Translations under genes and position numbers: made by a program | Part shown: in pieces, positions 34,531-45,163 of the stretch | How the letters are laid out: each line of letters begins with the position of its first letter | Numbering within the stretch: the stretch's first letter is position 1 | Assembly (NCBI GenBank): GCA_019787685.1 | Contig: JAHNUO010000029.1 | Span: 124,001 to 188,000 of the forward strand | Source of the DNA: Chiua virens | Taxonomy: Eukaryota; Basidiomycota; Agaricomycetes; Boletales; Boletaceae | DNA: 64,000 nt | Direction: 5' to 3' | The notes under the pieces: generated by a model | Databases searched by the model: none | The model's input: only the letters and a program-made list of their open reading frames with translations | Told to the model about the DNA's origin: nothing

Positions 34531-34547
34531 TCCGCAACCTCCGCAAC

Positions 34548-37500
34548 TCCGCACAGATGGAAGGTTGCGTTGACACCTCCCGTGCACCTAAGGAGCTACG
34601 TCTCAACGCATCCGCTCTTTCAGATCCCAAATCCCTTATGCCCTCTGTCTCTATAGTCTCCTATGACATTCCTTCCTTCTCTGCGCTTGTAGACTCCGGC
34701 TCCTCCGATTGTTTCATAGATACAACCTTTGTCAATGACCATGAAATTTCCTCTTACTCTGTACCCCCGCTTCAACTCCAACTCTTTGATGGAACATCCA
34801 ACTCCACCATTACTCAGGCAATCGACCTCTCTATACGTTTCGAAACCAGTGATATCACTCTGACAACATTCTATGTCACCCCGTTGGATGGATCGTGTTC
34901 CCTTGTTCTAGGACATAACTGGCTGACCCACCACAATCCATTGATTGATTGGGTTTCTAGCAGTATCTCGTTCCACACACCTGAACACACCAGTCCAACA
35001 CCTCCTGAGCTCATCTCCGCAGCCCCCAGACTTACCTCCTCCAGCTGACACCACTACCTCAGATGCACCACGTTTCTCCAAGGCAAAAGGCTCCTCCCAT
35101 CGTGCTTATCAATGCAGCTGCTTTTGCATTGGCATGCCGCCTTGAAGGTTCCATACAATTTAGCCTGCAACTCCGTCCCCAGGAAACTGAGCTCTGCTCA
35201 GTCTCCACCTCTCCCTGAAACCCCTGTTGATCTCTCCTCTGTTCCTCCGGAATACCACTGACTTCACCGATGTGTTCAGTAAGAGCAAAGCATCCATGCT
35301 TGCTCCGCATCACGAGCACGAGCACGACCTCAAGATCGATTTAGAGGAAGGTGCTTCCCCTCCAGTAGGAACCACCTATTCCCTTTCTCCATCCAAACTT
35401 GGGTCCCTCTATACATTCCTTGATGAGCATCTCGCTATGGGCTTCATCCGCCCTTCCTCCTCCACTCATGCCGCTCTGGTTCTCTTTGTCCGCAAGAAGG
35501 ACGGTTCACTCCACCTTTGCGTCGACTTCCGAGGACTCAATAAGATCATGAAGAAAGACCGCTACCCTGCTTCCCCACATCTCCAACCTCCTTGACGCTC
35601 CAAGCAACGCGAAGATCTACACTAAAATCGACCTCCAGCACGCTTACCACTTAGTCTGCATCGCCAAGGGAGATGAATGGAAGACTTCATTCCGCACACG
35701 CTACGGATCTTACAAATGGCTTGTCATGCCTTTCGGCTTGACCAACGCCCCTGCGGCTTTCCAGTGGTTTGTCAATACCATCTTCGCTGATCAATTAGAT
35801 GCTTGCGCGATAGTCTACCTGGATGACATTTTAATCTACTCGACAGATAAAGCTTCCCACCAGGAGCATGTCCAAGAGGTTCTCCGAAGACTCTGCAAAA
35901 ACAATCTGTATGCCAAACCCGAAAAATGCGAATGGTCCACAGACTCTACTGAGTACCTCAGGTACCAGCTCTCTCCCTCCGGTCTCTCCATGTCCCCGGA
36001 GAAAGTCAAATCTATTCAAGACTGGCCCGAACCCCACAAGGTGAAGGACATTCAGTCCTTCCTCGGTTTCGCAAATTTCTACCGACATTTCATCTCCAAT
36101 TACTCTGATATTGTCATTCCTTTGACTTGCCTGACTCACAAAGGCACTCTGTGGAACTTTGGCGATGACTGCCACTCCACCTTCCAGAAACTTAAGGATG
36201 CTTTCACCTCCGCACCTGTTCTAACACATTGGGTCCCTGACACTCCCCTCATTATGGAAACAGATGCCTCCAACTATGCTATCGCCGGTATTCTCTCCAT
36301 CTGGTGCTCAGACAATGAAGTCCGGCCTGTAGCGTATTATTCCTGGACGTTGTCTCCTCCGGAGCTCAACTACGACACCCATGACAAAGAACTCCTTGCT
36401 ATACATGAAGCATTCCGAACCTGGAGACATTACCTTGAAGGCTCCAGCACTCCGGTTGACGTTGTCACCAACCACAAAAATCTCGAATATTTCTCTACTA
36501 CAAAACTCTTGACTCAGTGACAAGCTTGCTGGTCGGAGTTCCTTAGTCAATTCAATATGATCGTTCATTTCCGACCCGGACGCCTCGGAGCTAAGCCCGA
36601 TGCCCTCACTCGACAATGGGACGTCTATCCCAAAGAGGGGGATAGGGACTATGCTCACGTCAATCCTCATAACTTCAAACCTGTCTTTACCCAAGAACAG
36701 CTCGCGTCTTCCCTTAGAGCAACATGCCTCACTGCTCCAGTACTCCAAGCAAGCACCCTCTTCGACCTCGAAACCCTTCATAATGATATCCTCTCTACTC
36801 TTCCCTCTGATCCTCTGGCCACAGTACACATGTCCGAGTCTGAACCCTCAGAGTCACGTTGGAACAGTCGATTCAGATGGTTTCTTACAACTTGACAATC
36901 ACATCTACATCCCCGACTTCAATGATCTCCGACTCTGAGTACTCCGATACAAACATGACCACCCACTCTCCAGACACTTCGGACAAAACCGCACTTTGGA
37001 ACTTATTCACTGTGAATACACTTGGCCTGGCATCAGAACATTCGTCAAAGAGTATATCTCATCCTGTACCTCCTGTGCTCGCGCAAAGGTTCCAAGACAT
37101 AAGCCTTATGGATTATTGAAACAACTCCCCATCCCCGAACATTCCTGGAACTCCATATCAATGGACTTCATCGAACAGCTTCCTCCAGTCCTCCGGTTAC
37201 ACTGCCATTCTAGTCATAGTAGACCGCCTGTCAAAACAGTGCATCTTCATCCCCACCTATGACACAATAACTTCCCTGGACTTGGCTAAGTTGTTCCTTC
37301 TCCATGTGTTCTCGAAACACGGAGTTCCTTCCCACATCACATCTGATCACGGATCAGAATTCGTGTCACACTTCTTTAGGTCCCTTGGAAAGGCCTTAGA
37401 CATCTGGCTCCATTTCACCTCCAGTTATCACCCCAAAGGAGATGGCCAGACAGAGCGTATGAACCAGACCCTAGAACAATATCTCTGAGTCTACTGTAAC

Positions 37501-38950
37501 TACCAACAGGATGACTGGTCCGAACTCCTGCCCCTTGCGGAGTTCTCATACAACAATGCTCTGAATGCCACCACCGGTGTCTCTCCATTCTTTGCCAACA
37601 AGGGCTACCACCCAAACATCTCTGTGTACCCCGAACGGGACATGACCTCCGCACGTGCATGCGAATACTCCATTGATCTCGACTCACTCCACCAATTCCT
37701 CCGAGAGGAAATGGCCCACGCTCAAGAGCAATACCAAGGACCTGCTGACGCCAGGCGAACTCTGGCTCTGGACTTCAAAGTCAGAGACCAGGTATTCATC
37801 AAGGCTAAGTACGTCAGAACTACCCGGCCCTCTAAGAAACTCTCTGACAAGAATTTAGGGCCATACAACATCATCGCTCAAGCTGGGACCCACTCCTTCA
37901 CACTCTGTCTCCCTGACTCCATGAAGTCTGTACACCTGGTGTTCCACGTCTCTCAATTAGAACCTTGCATTCCAAACACCATACCGAACCGTGTTCAACC
38001 CCCACCACCTCCAATTGAAGTAGATGGTGAACCGGAGTACGATATAGGAGTTAGATACTCCCTATGGTTGTAGGATACATTTTCCTCGCTCTTCATCATG
38101 TCATATCACCTCCCGTCTCATCTGACATTGACTTCATGCCAGCCCGGTTTCATTCCTAGCGTTTACAGATCATCCGAATCCAATCCAAGTCCAATCCAAG
38201 TCAACACGATCCAATCTGGTTCCTTCATACGTATTCCACTTCATCCGATTTGACTTGTTCTACTCAATTTGGCCTTATTAAGGTCATTACTATCCTAACA
38301 TCTTTCCTTTCTTTGTCATCTACAAGGTTTGACACTCCTTCTTAGCATACTCACCCTATGTCAATCCTGTACACTTACTTAGGGTCAGATTACCTTTAAC
38401 AGTCCTGGGTTATGCCCAGGACTATAAAACCATGTTTCTAACACAAAAATATTGTCTTTCTGCGTTCAGGAGATCTCCTGTTTACTCTCCCATGTGTGAG
38501 TGAGCTGGATAGTTTCTCTTTTACCTCGTCCTATCGTTCCTCTGCATCTCATCTACTCGAATCAATACTCTCATCGCCTCGCCTCCACCCAGATACTTTT
38601 ACATCAACCACTTTTCATTCTGGATTGTCCAGCAGCCTCTAGGACTCTTAGACAAACCTGAATCCATCATTCCTTCAAATATAACCCCCCTTGGGATGAA
38701 CCTATCGCCCCACCTTTCTTCTTATCACCTATTATTTCATTTCAATAACAAGATCTCCGAAATCCTTGATTCCAAGATAGATCGACGAAGGAAAAATTGC
38801 AAACTATTGTACTTGGTACGATGGGCTGGTTACGAAGGCACTGATGAAGAAACTTCTTGGTTGTTGGCTACTGAACTCAGGCATGCCTCTGAAATCGTTA
38901 CAGAGTTTCATCTCCGGTACCCAGACAAACCTGGACCTCACTCTGCATAA
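34548..38950 (+). pseudogene. pol of element A: PR, RT, RNase H, integrase, chromodomain
   Basis: Protease with an intact active site FSALVDSGSSDCFID near 34680. Reverse transcriptase begins near 35330, changes frame at about 35585, then holds GLTNAPAAFQ and the YLDD box at about 35815. RNase H: IMETDASNYAIAG, YDTHDKELLAIHEAF. Integrase: zinc-finger cysteines CTSCARAK, catalytic SMDFIEQLP, ITSDHGSEFVSHF and TERMNQTLEQYL. It changes frame near 37190. TGA stops at 36518, 36936 and 37486 all stand where Arg is expected. The chromodomain (KLLYLVRWAGYEGTDEETSW) is separated from EPEYD of the integrase tail by a family C LTR. Confidence 0.9.
38043..38750 (+). repeat. Solo LTR of family C
   Basis: It matches 54016-54753 on the other strand. 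The start reads TATAGGAGTTAGATACTCCC (the other copy has TGTAGG) and the end ATTTCAATAACA. Between integrase and chromodomain it adds about 700 bp. I could not fix its target duplication with confidence. It is about 30 bp shorter than the other copy, the difference lying in the GGATTGGACTCA-type tandem repeat. Confidence 0.85.
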
Positions 38951-38984
38951 CAATGAACAAATCTTATTAACAACATTTTTCTAT

Positions 38985-39926
38985 CTACTTGCCCTTAGCC
39001 AGATCCTCCCTAAGTCTATCTATGTCCTCTTCGTTGTGTAGCTCCTGCTGCTCTTGCCCCAACTCTGCTACCTCCAATTCCACTCTGACCATTGCATCAG
39101 TATCCTCTTCCTCTGACTCCGACTCCAGCAACCACGCCCCATGCAACTCCTCTCCCTTCAGATGGGCCAGCTCCTCTGTCCAGTCCACTATCCTCTCCAC
39201 CTCCGCCGTCAAGCGGTCCAGCCACTTGATGTGCAACTTGAAGGCGGTAGCGATCTCCTTCCAGACCGATACCATCTCCGAGTTCCCAGTGCACTCTCCA
39301 CAGCTCCGGTCCCTGCTCGGCCCTGCCTCCACCACCTCCACTGACGCCGACCTCGTCTTCTTCTTCCTCGGCCCCTCCTCGTCGTCTGCGTGTTTCCTCC
39401 GTCTCTTCTCCAGTCGCTCCTCTCCTAGAAGTTCACACTTCAGCTTGCCCTTCTGGCAAGCCTCACAGGACCGACCCTTCTTCCCTTCTCCGGGAACGCA
39501 TTCAATCCCTGCCATTACGCATCTTGCGCACAGCTCCCTCTCTTTCTCCTTCTCCTTGCCCTTATCCTTTGGAGCGCTTTGCTCTGCTTGGATCTCCTCG
39601 GCCTGTCAACCCCGTCAGCTCCACACTACTCGGACTCAACTATTACTCACCCTCTTCTTGGCCGCCTCCTCGGCCTCCTTGAGGCGCTTCTCCTCCATGA
39701 CCTTCTGTGCCTCCTTCGCCTTCCGCTTCACCTCCTCCACCTTCTGTCTCGCCTCCTCTGCCTTCCATCTCGCCTCCTCCGCTTTCCTCCGTTCCTCCTC
39801 CTCCTTCCACACTTTCGCGCGTCGACACTGCTCGGATGCCTTCGCCTTGAACAGCTCATCACTGTCGTCATCAGCCTCCTTGAGACGCTCATCACTCCAT
39901 TGTTTGACGTTGTCGATATCAGACAT
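38985..39926 (-). CDS. Antisense accessory protein of element A: coiled coil plus Cys cluster
   Basis: It lies between pol and the 3' LTR on the opposite strand. Exon 1 is 39926-39651 and exon 2 is 39602-38985, with a 48-bp intron (donor GTGAGT). It encodes 297 aa with no stop or shift. The start is MSDIDNVKQWSDERLKEADD. A long charged coiled coil (KEEEERRKAEEARWKAEEAR and so on) leads to a cysteine cluster: LCARCVMAGIECVPGEGKK followed by SCEACQKGKLKCELL. The layout resembles a zinc-binding cluster. An acidic C-terminus follows. Similar genes accompany Ty3 elements in other mushrooms (from memory of the family). Its role is unknown; DNA or protein binding is possible. It is the only intact gene of this element. 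Confidence 0.8.
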
Positions 39927-40078
39927 GGTAGAGGTTGGAAGTTAAGGAGCGAGGGCATGCCCTGAATTTATATGAGGGACTCTGCATCTGAGTCTGAAAT
40001 TGAAGTCCACAAATCCGCTTTGACCTTGCTTTGCTTTGACAGCTATTGTTTCTCGCTTATGGCCTTCAGGGGTTCAGG

Positions 40079-40094
40079 CCTAAAGGGGGGATAC
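40079..40094 (+). promoter_or_regulatory. Polypurine tract of element A
   Basis: CTAAAGGGGGGATAC lies directly before the 3' LTR start TGTCATATCC, as needed for plus-strand priming. Confidence 0.75.
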
Positions 40095-40536
40095 TGTCAT
40101 ATCCCATATATCTCATTGATCCAACTCCGAGATCTCTGGGTTCTCTCCTTCATAACTCCGGTATGATCTCTCTCTGGACACAACTCCTGATCTCCAGACT
40201 TCACTTAGAACCTTCTTCATTTCCTCTTGTCTCTTTTTGTACTAGTGTTACATTAGTAATAACCTGTGTCTTGCTTAACAGCACAGCTCCGGCCTCTGTA
40301 CATACCCGGCTCCACTCCGGTTAAATACTTTCCCAATTTCCGTCTTACTCAGTTTCTTACCAACCCCATTACTAATCTCCATTCCACTCCAAGTATATAA
40401 ACTGTAGTACTCTGACTTTGTACCCTCAGTCTGAATATTAGTTTTACCTTCTATTCCCTCCAAACTCCATAAGACCTCGATGGTCTTACCTCTGCTCGAC
40501 TTCACTTCGGTGTTAAGTCTCACCTCCGTTCTCCAT
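40095..40536 (+). repeat. 3' LTR of element A, left part
   Basis: It matches the 5' LTR from its first base. The copy is cut at CTCCAT by the family B element, and the remainder is found at 45044-45163. Confidence 0.92.
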
Positions 40537-41152
40537 TGTAGGGAATAGGTATTCCCTGTGCTTGCATAGCACGTTTCCACACCCCATCGTCACCCAATCC
40601 CAATCCTGATCTGTCTGCTTGTGTGAACTCATCTGGATTGCTGTATCTGTGCCCATTTTGCCTCGGACTCTTTTATTTTATTTTTGATGCTCCTTATTCA
40701 TACTTAGCATTGGCTAGACCACGTCATGCAGCCCTTGCAGGGACGTTCGGGTGCCTCTCAAACTTTATACCGTACAAAAACCTTCTTTTTTTATTATTAT
40801 CCTTACTTAGGACAAGTCTGAGGGTATTCCTGAGGACTATAAATTCACTGTATTGACAAAATACAGTAGCTTTTGCCCGTGCACATCTTTCTCACATCGT
40901 TTTCGGTCGACGTTCGTTTTCTCTCGCTCTCCTCATGTTTTATCGATCTGGATTCGGACTGCTGTGTTCGCTTTTCTATCCGTTTTAATCCGGATTCACC
41001 CCAGATTCATCTCGGACTACTCAAAAACCATTCCTCATCATTCACCAACTCAGTGTTGTCCCTGGGTCAAACGGAATCGCATTCCTTCAACCCCTTTTCT
41101 TTTCTTTCAATCCCCCTGAGTATTGCACTACAGCTGGGATTTATTACCTTCA
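40537..41152 (+). repeat. 5' LTR of family B element
   Basis: TGTAGGGAATAGG to TTACCTTCA. It contains the TATA-like GGACTATAAATTCACTG near 40833. Confidence 0.9.
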
Positions 41153-41387
41153 ACTGGAGCCCACCGTGAGGGACTTCCAGAAGTTGGTATGGACGACGAC
41201 AACCCATCCACTCATTGTTCACCTCGCTCACAACACACCTTCGCTTCACTCTCAGAAAATGTTCGCCTCGGTTAACACCTCCTTGCATAGCATCATTGCC
41301 CCTATCGAACCCTGCATCACTACCCTTACACTGCTGCAGAACTCTAAGTGACGTCAGACAAGTCAGACGACACACCTGTCACAGTGC

Positions 41388-42737
41388 ATGGCAACCTGTG
41401 CCACCATCCGAATCGTTACTATGCCATCACCCGGATATCTCCTACAGCTGCCCTTCCAGACTGCCTCTAGCGCCCCACGTTTCGATGCAACCATTCCATC
41501 ACAGTTACCTGCCTTTTTGAAATACGTTGATCAGCTAGCTATGAGCATTGGACTCACAGATGCACAGAAGATTAATACAGCCATCTGGTATGCCTACCCA
41601 GAAGACGCCGAGCTATGGCGGACATCGCAGCAAGTACTTGCAGTGCAGCCAGATTGGTCAACATTTGTAGCAGATGTCCAGCACTGGTACTCATCATATG
41701 ATGACGACTACCCACTTTACATTCCAGAACCATCCATCGACATCACCACCGACCCCATCCTTGCCTCAGCATCCACCTCATCGAATCTAGCAGATCACAT
41801 GCCGCAAAGTGATTCCATCCAGGTCTATTCAAGGATAGTAGAATGCGATCCTGCGCAATCTGGTAATGTCTCAATTGAACCCGTCTGTGCTGATCTGCCT
41901 CTCACAGCTGTCGAATTTGCGGTACCGCATGCCGAAACACAGGAGCAAGATGAACCGGATTGCCCCAACACATCTCACCCACTATGCTCACCCTCCTCAG
42001 GCACAATCTCTCTGCCACTGGATGTACTCATGCATACATCAATCCGGATGTTCTCGGATCCATCACCACAACCAATCCAACCACCTTCACCCTCTTCAGA
42101 TACGTCACAACCTGACTCGTCCACCCCATCGCTCTCACCATCGACCACGCCAGCCTTGCCACCTCTGTTACCTCAGATGACTATGAAGTCACCACTGACG
42201 AACCTCACACCACCACTCACCCATCTGTCATGTAGTACCGGATTGCAGCTCAGCAGATTGACATTTTCAGATATGACAAAACGGCCAACCGGGTGCATAC
42301 TCTCATCCCACTCACTTCCCTCTCACCCACCTGGCTTAGCACGACCACCTCACTTGCCTCCAGAAGACACAACTGTTGTATCACCACTGGATCCACCATC
42401 ATTGCCATCCATTCACAATAGCAGCACACTGGCCACGTCACTGAAAACATCTATCCGGATAGCTTGGATCATGTCAGATCCATCACCACCTGCATTGCCC
42501 AGTTGGTCTCTCATCCCTAAAGCTGTCCCATTGCCTATCACATCTGAGCCGCTGTTGCTGCATTTACAGCCGTATCCGAGGATTTGTAGTACCTTGCCAG
42601 GTCAATCGGTTTCTGGCTGGGTATCGAAGCTAAATGCACTCTTCTGCGCAGTTCCTATGCCCCATGAAGTGCACATATTGCAGCCACTCTCATTGTCCTC
42701 ATCCTTCTTCAACAAACCGCCATCTCTGCGTTTATGA
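41388..42737 (+). CDS. Gag-like protein of family B
   Basis: An ORF of 449 aa without breaks from ATGGCAACCTG. The N-terminal third (APRFDATIPSQLPAFLKYVD, then IGLTDAQKINTAIWYA and DAELWRTSQ) has the helical pattern of Ty3 capsid proteins in mushrooms. The rest is a Pro/Ser/Thr-rich tail. I see no CCHC knuckle. An open gag in an element that lacks pol suggests recent activity in trans. The last 50 residues run into the direct repeats at 42561-43060. Confidence 0.65.
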   Translation: MATCATIRIVTMPSPGYLLQLPFQTASSAPRFDATIPSQLPAFLKYVDQLAMSIGLTDAQKINTAIWYAYPEDAELWRTSQQVLAVQPDWSTFVADVQHWYSSYDDDYPLYIPEPSIDITTDPILASASTSSNLADHMPQSDSIQVYSRIVECDPAQSGNVSIEPVCADLPLTAVEFAVPHAETQEQDEPDCPNTSHPLCSPSSGTISLPLDVLMHTSIRMFSDPSPQPIQPPSPSSDTSQPDSSTPSLSPSTTPALPPLLPQMTMKSPLTNLTPPLTHLSCSTGLQLSRLTFSDMTKRPTGCILSSHSLPSHPPGLARPPHLPPEDTTVVSPLDPPSLPSIHNSSTLATSLKTSIRIAWIMSDPSPPALPSWSLIPKAVPLPITSEPLLLHLQPYPRICSTLPGQSVSGWVSKLNALFCAVPMPHEVHILQPLSLSSSFFNKPPSLRL

Positions 42738-43060
42738 CCATATCCAAGGATTAGTACCTCACTGGTTCAATCGGTTTCCAGCTGTGTATTGAAGCTAAAC
42801 ACACTCTTCTGCGCAGTTCCTATGCACCATGAAGTGCGCACATTGCAGCCACACCCGTCACCCTCGTTCTTTTTCAACAAACCGCCCTCGCTGCTATCAA
42901 CCTCGCCCCTCATTTCCGCAACCATGCCACCACCCATCTCATCCAAGCCACCACCTCTATGTTTACAGCCATATCCGAGGACCCATACCTCACCGGTTCA
43001 ATTGGTTCTGAGCCGGTTATTGAAACTATGCATACCCTTCACTGCTCTCTGAGTCCCAAT
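42561..43060 (+). repeat. Direct repeats inside family B element
   Basis: The block CGCAGTTCCTATG..CATGAAGTGC..ATTGCAGCCAC followed by CTTCAACAAACCGCC occurs at about 42645 and 42815. A third partial unit (ACAGCCATATCCGAGGA, GGTTCAATTGGTT) lies near 42965. The first unit is part of the gag-like frame, the others are not. Confidence 0.75.
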
Positions 43061-44149
43061 CTGTTTCCCTCTCTCTCAATTTTACACTAATGCATACATC
43101 TTTTTGTTTCAGTTTATGCTTCAGCTGTCTCTGCCCACATCGGGTTTATTTGATGACCCGGCTGACACAGTTCGGTCGCATTTTCCCTTTGACCTGGGAA
43201 TCTGACTGTTTCTTTTTTCACTATCATTGAGATGCCCTCACCCTTTCTCCACAGCATTATCTGGATGACTGGGAGGTCATCAGATATGGCCTACCCAGGG
43301 GGGAGGGGTCTATAAGACCGCCTCAGTTTCCACACACAATTTTTCATGTTTTCACAATTTCAGTCATTGAAATCATTCTTTTGATATCTGTTTTGTCTCT
43401 GTTTTGTTCCCGGTATTCATCCGGCAGATCTCTATCTCACCCCGGGTTTAGTCCGGTGATTGATCATTACTCATCGAACAAGAAACCATCACAGAAAAGA
43501 AAAGAATACCATATAGAAAAACCAAAACACAATCATATACATAGTCCATTCATTTCTTCTACCACTCAATTTACTACTTCATTATTGCAACCATCTAGAA
43601 TTCGTGCCCTCATCCACTATGTACCACTTCTGCTCTTCGAATGCTCATAGGCACAACATACTTTATCTAGTCATATCCGGATTGTTTCCAGACGTTTTTA
43701 GGTATCATGAAAGGGCATCCGTTGCAGGTATAGACGCGAAAGATGCATGACGAAGACAAGCCAAGTCGGACACTTGCCAATTTGTTTCATTTCATTTTTT
43801 TTTCTTATCATTTCTTTCATGTTCAACCATACAGTTCTTTTCTTCATATTCAGATCACATAGTGAGCAGCGAGCAGCGGATAGCAAACTCGGCCAACCAG
43901 ATCACATAGGATCACACTGGACACATGCGGACAAGCAGAATTCATGTAGGACGATCAACGCATACCAGAGACCAAAGATGCTATCACTACACTTCGCATC
44001 GCAGATTACAGCCATCCTTCATCCATCGGGCCTTCATGCGCGAGACCATAGACAACAGACACACAGAAAAGCCATGCATCACACCATCACAATCACTATC
44101 CAATCCTGTCATTCGCAGATCATCGTCACTGTGCTGCTATCACCAGTCA

Positions 44150-44216
44150 TCATTGTCGTTCCTGTCGTTTTCAGGTCATCATCACTGTGCAGCCACCATC
44201 ACTCTTGTTGTCATCA

Positions 44217-44248
<32 letters not shown>

Positions 44249-44310
44249 TCTGTCATCACTATCATCACTCTCATCGCTGTCATTGTCTCTGTCGACATAT
44301 CTGTCACCCT
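44150..44310 (+). repeat. TCATC/TCTGT low-complexity stretch
   Basis: Short tandem words (GTCATCTCTGTT three times, TCATCATCATC) lie in the 3' part of family B. No coding value is seen. Confidence 0.6.
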
Positions 44311-44423
44311 TTTGTATCTGGACCCATCCGCTGCCATCTGCAACTGTCACATTGAACCACCGATCGCATCCCCATACACATCAGGCTGACTGGGGACAGT
44401 CAGCATCTAAAGTCCCCATCAGG

Positions 44424-45039
44424 TGTAGGGAATAGGTATTCTCTGTGCTTGCATAGCATGTTTCCGCACCCCATCATCACCTGATCCTGATCCTGATCTG
44501 TCTGCTTGTGCGAACTCATCCGGATTGCTGTATCTGCGCCCATTTTGCCTTGGACTCTTTTATTTTATTTTTGATGCTCCTTATTCATACTTAGCATTGG
44601 CTAGACCACGTCACACAGCCCTTGCAGGGATGTTTGGGTGCCTCTCAAACTTTATACTGTATGAAAACCTTCTTTTTTTATTATTATCCTTACTTAGGAC
44701 AAGTCTGAGGGTATTCCTGAGGACTATAAATTCACTGTATTGACAAAATACAGTAGCTTTTGCCCGTGCGCATCTGTCTCACATCGTTTTCGGTCGACAT
44801 TCGTTTTCTCTCGCTCTCCTCATGTTTTATCGATCCGGATTCAGACTGCTGTGTCCACTTTTCTATCTGTTTTAATCCGGATTCGCCCTGGATTCATCTT
44901 GGACTACTCAAAAACCATTCCTCGTCATTCACCAACTCAGTGTTGTCCCTGGGTCGAACGGAATCGCATTCCTTCAACCCCTTTTCTTTTCTTTCAATCC
45001 CCCTGAGTATTGCACTACAGCTGGGATTTATTACCTTCA
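44424..45039 (+). repeat. 3' LTR of family B element
   Basis: The same 616 bp as the 5' LTR, with scattered transitions. Confidence 0.9.
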
Positions 45040-45163
45040 CCATTCTCCAAAATAAAGGACAGACTCATGACAAGGGTGCACCACACATGGTGAAGCCAAG
45101 TCCCTCCACAAGAATAACTCCGGAGTTCTGGAGTTCATACCCTGAGTAGACCTGGTCTTAACA
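45040..45163 (+). repeat. 3' LTR of element A, right part
   Basis: Begins with the CCAT target copy and continues TCTCCAAAATAAAGG to GGTCTTAACA, matching 30784-30903 of the 5' LTR. Confidence 0.92.

Larger units (their letters stand above)
40537..45039 (+). mobile_element. Family B LTR element, gag-like ORF only
   Basis: Two LTRs of 616 bp (40537-41152 and 44424-45039) flank 3.27 kb. Target copies CCAT lie at 40533-40536 and 45040-45043. A candidate primer site TGGAGCCCACCGTGAGGG follows the 5' LTR at 41155. The interior has one long gag-like ORF and no protease, reverse transcriptase or integrase, so it must depend on an element elsewhere. Its insertion split the 3' LTR of element A. The LTRs are closely similar, so it is younger than A. 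Confidence 0.9.
30335..45163 (+). mobile_element. Ty3/gypsy chromovirus-type LTR retrotransposon A, with nested insertions
   Basis: Both ends carry the same LTR, and 5-bp target copies GGTGC lie at 30330-30334 and 45164-45168, so one insertion event is complete. Order of parts: 5' LTR, gag with a CCHC knuckle, protease, reverse transcriptase, RNase H, integrase, chromodomain, an antisense accessory gene, polypurine tract, 3' LTR. This is the Ty3 order. Later insertions: a TIR element in the leader (30937-33129), a family C LTR between integrase and chromodomain (38043-38750), and a family B LTR element in the 3' LTR (40537-45039). Gag and pol carry frame breaks and four TGA stops, so it cannot move on its own. 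Confidence 0.93.

Noticed and set aside
39579..39965. Plus-strand leucine-rich frames over the antisense gene
   Set aside because: They are the reverse of a Glu/Lys-rich coiled coil, which always reads as Leu/Ser/Phe-rich; the spliced minus-strand gene explains the region.
43240..43340. Promoter-like GGGGTCTATAAGACC inside family B
   Set aside because: A TATA-like motif alone; no second LTR or transcription unit can be tied to it.
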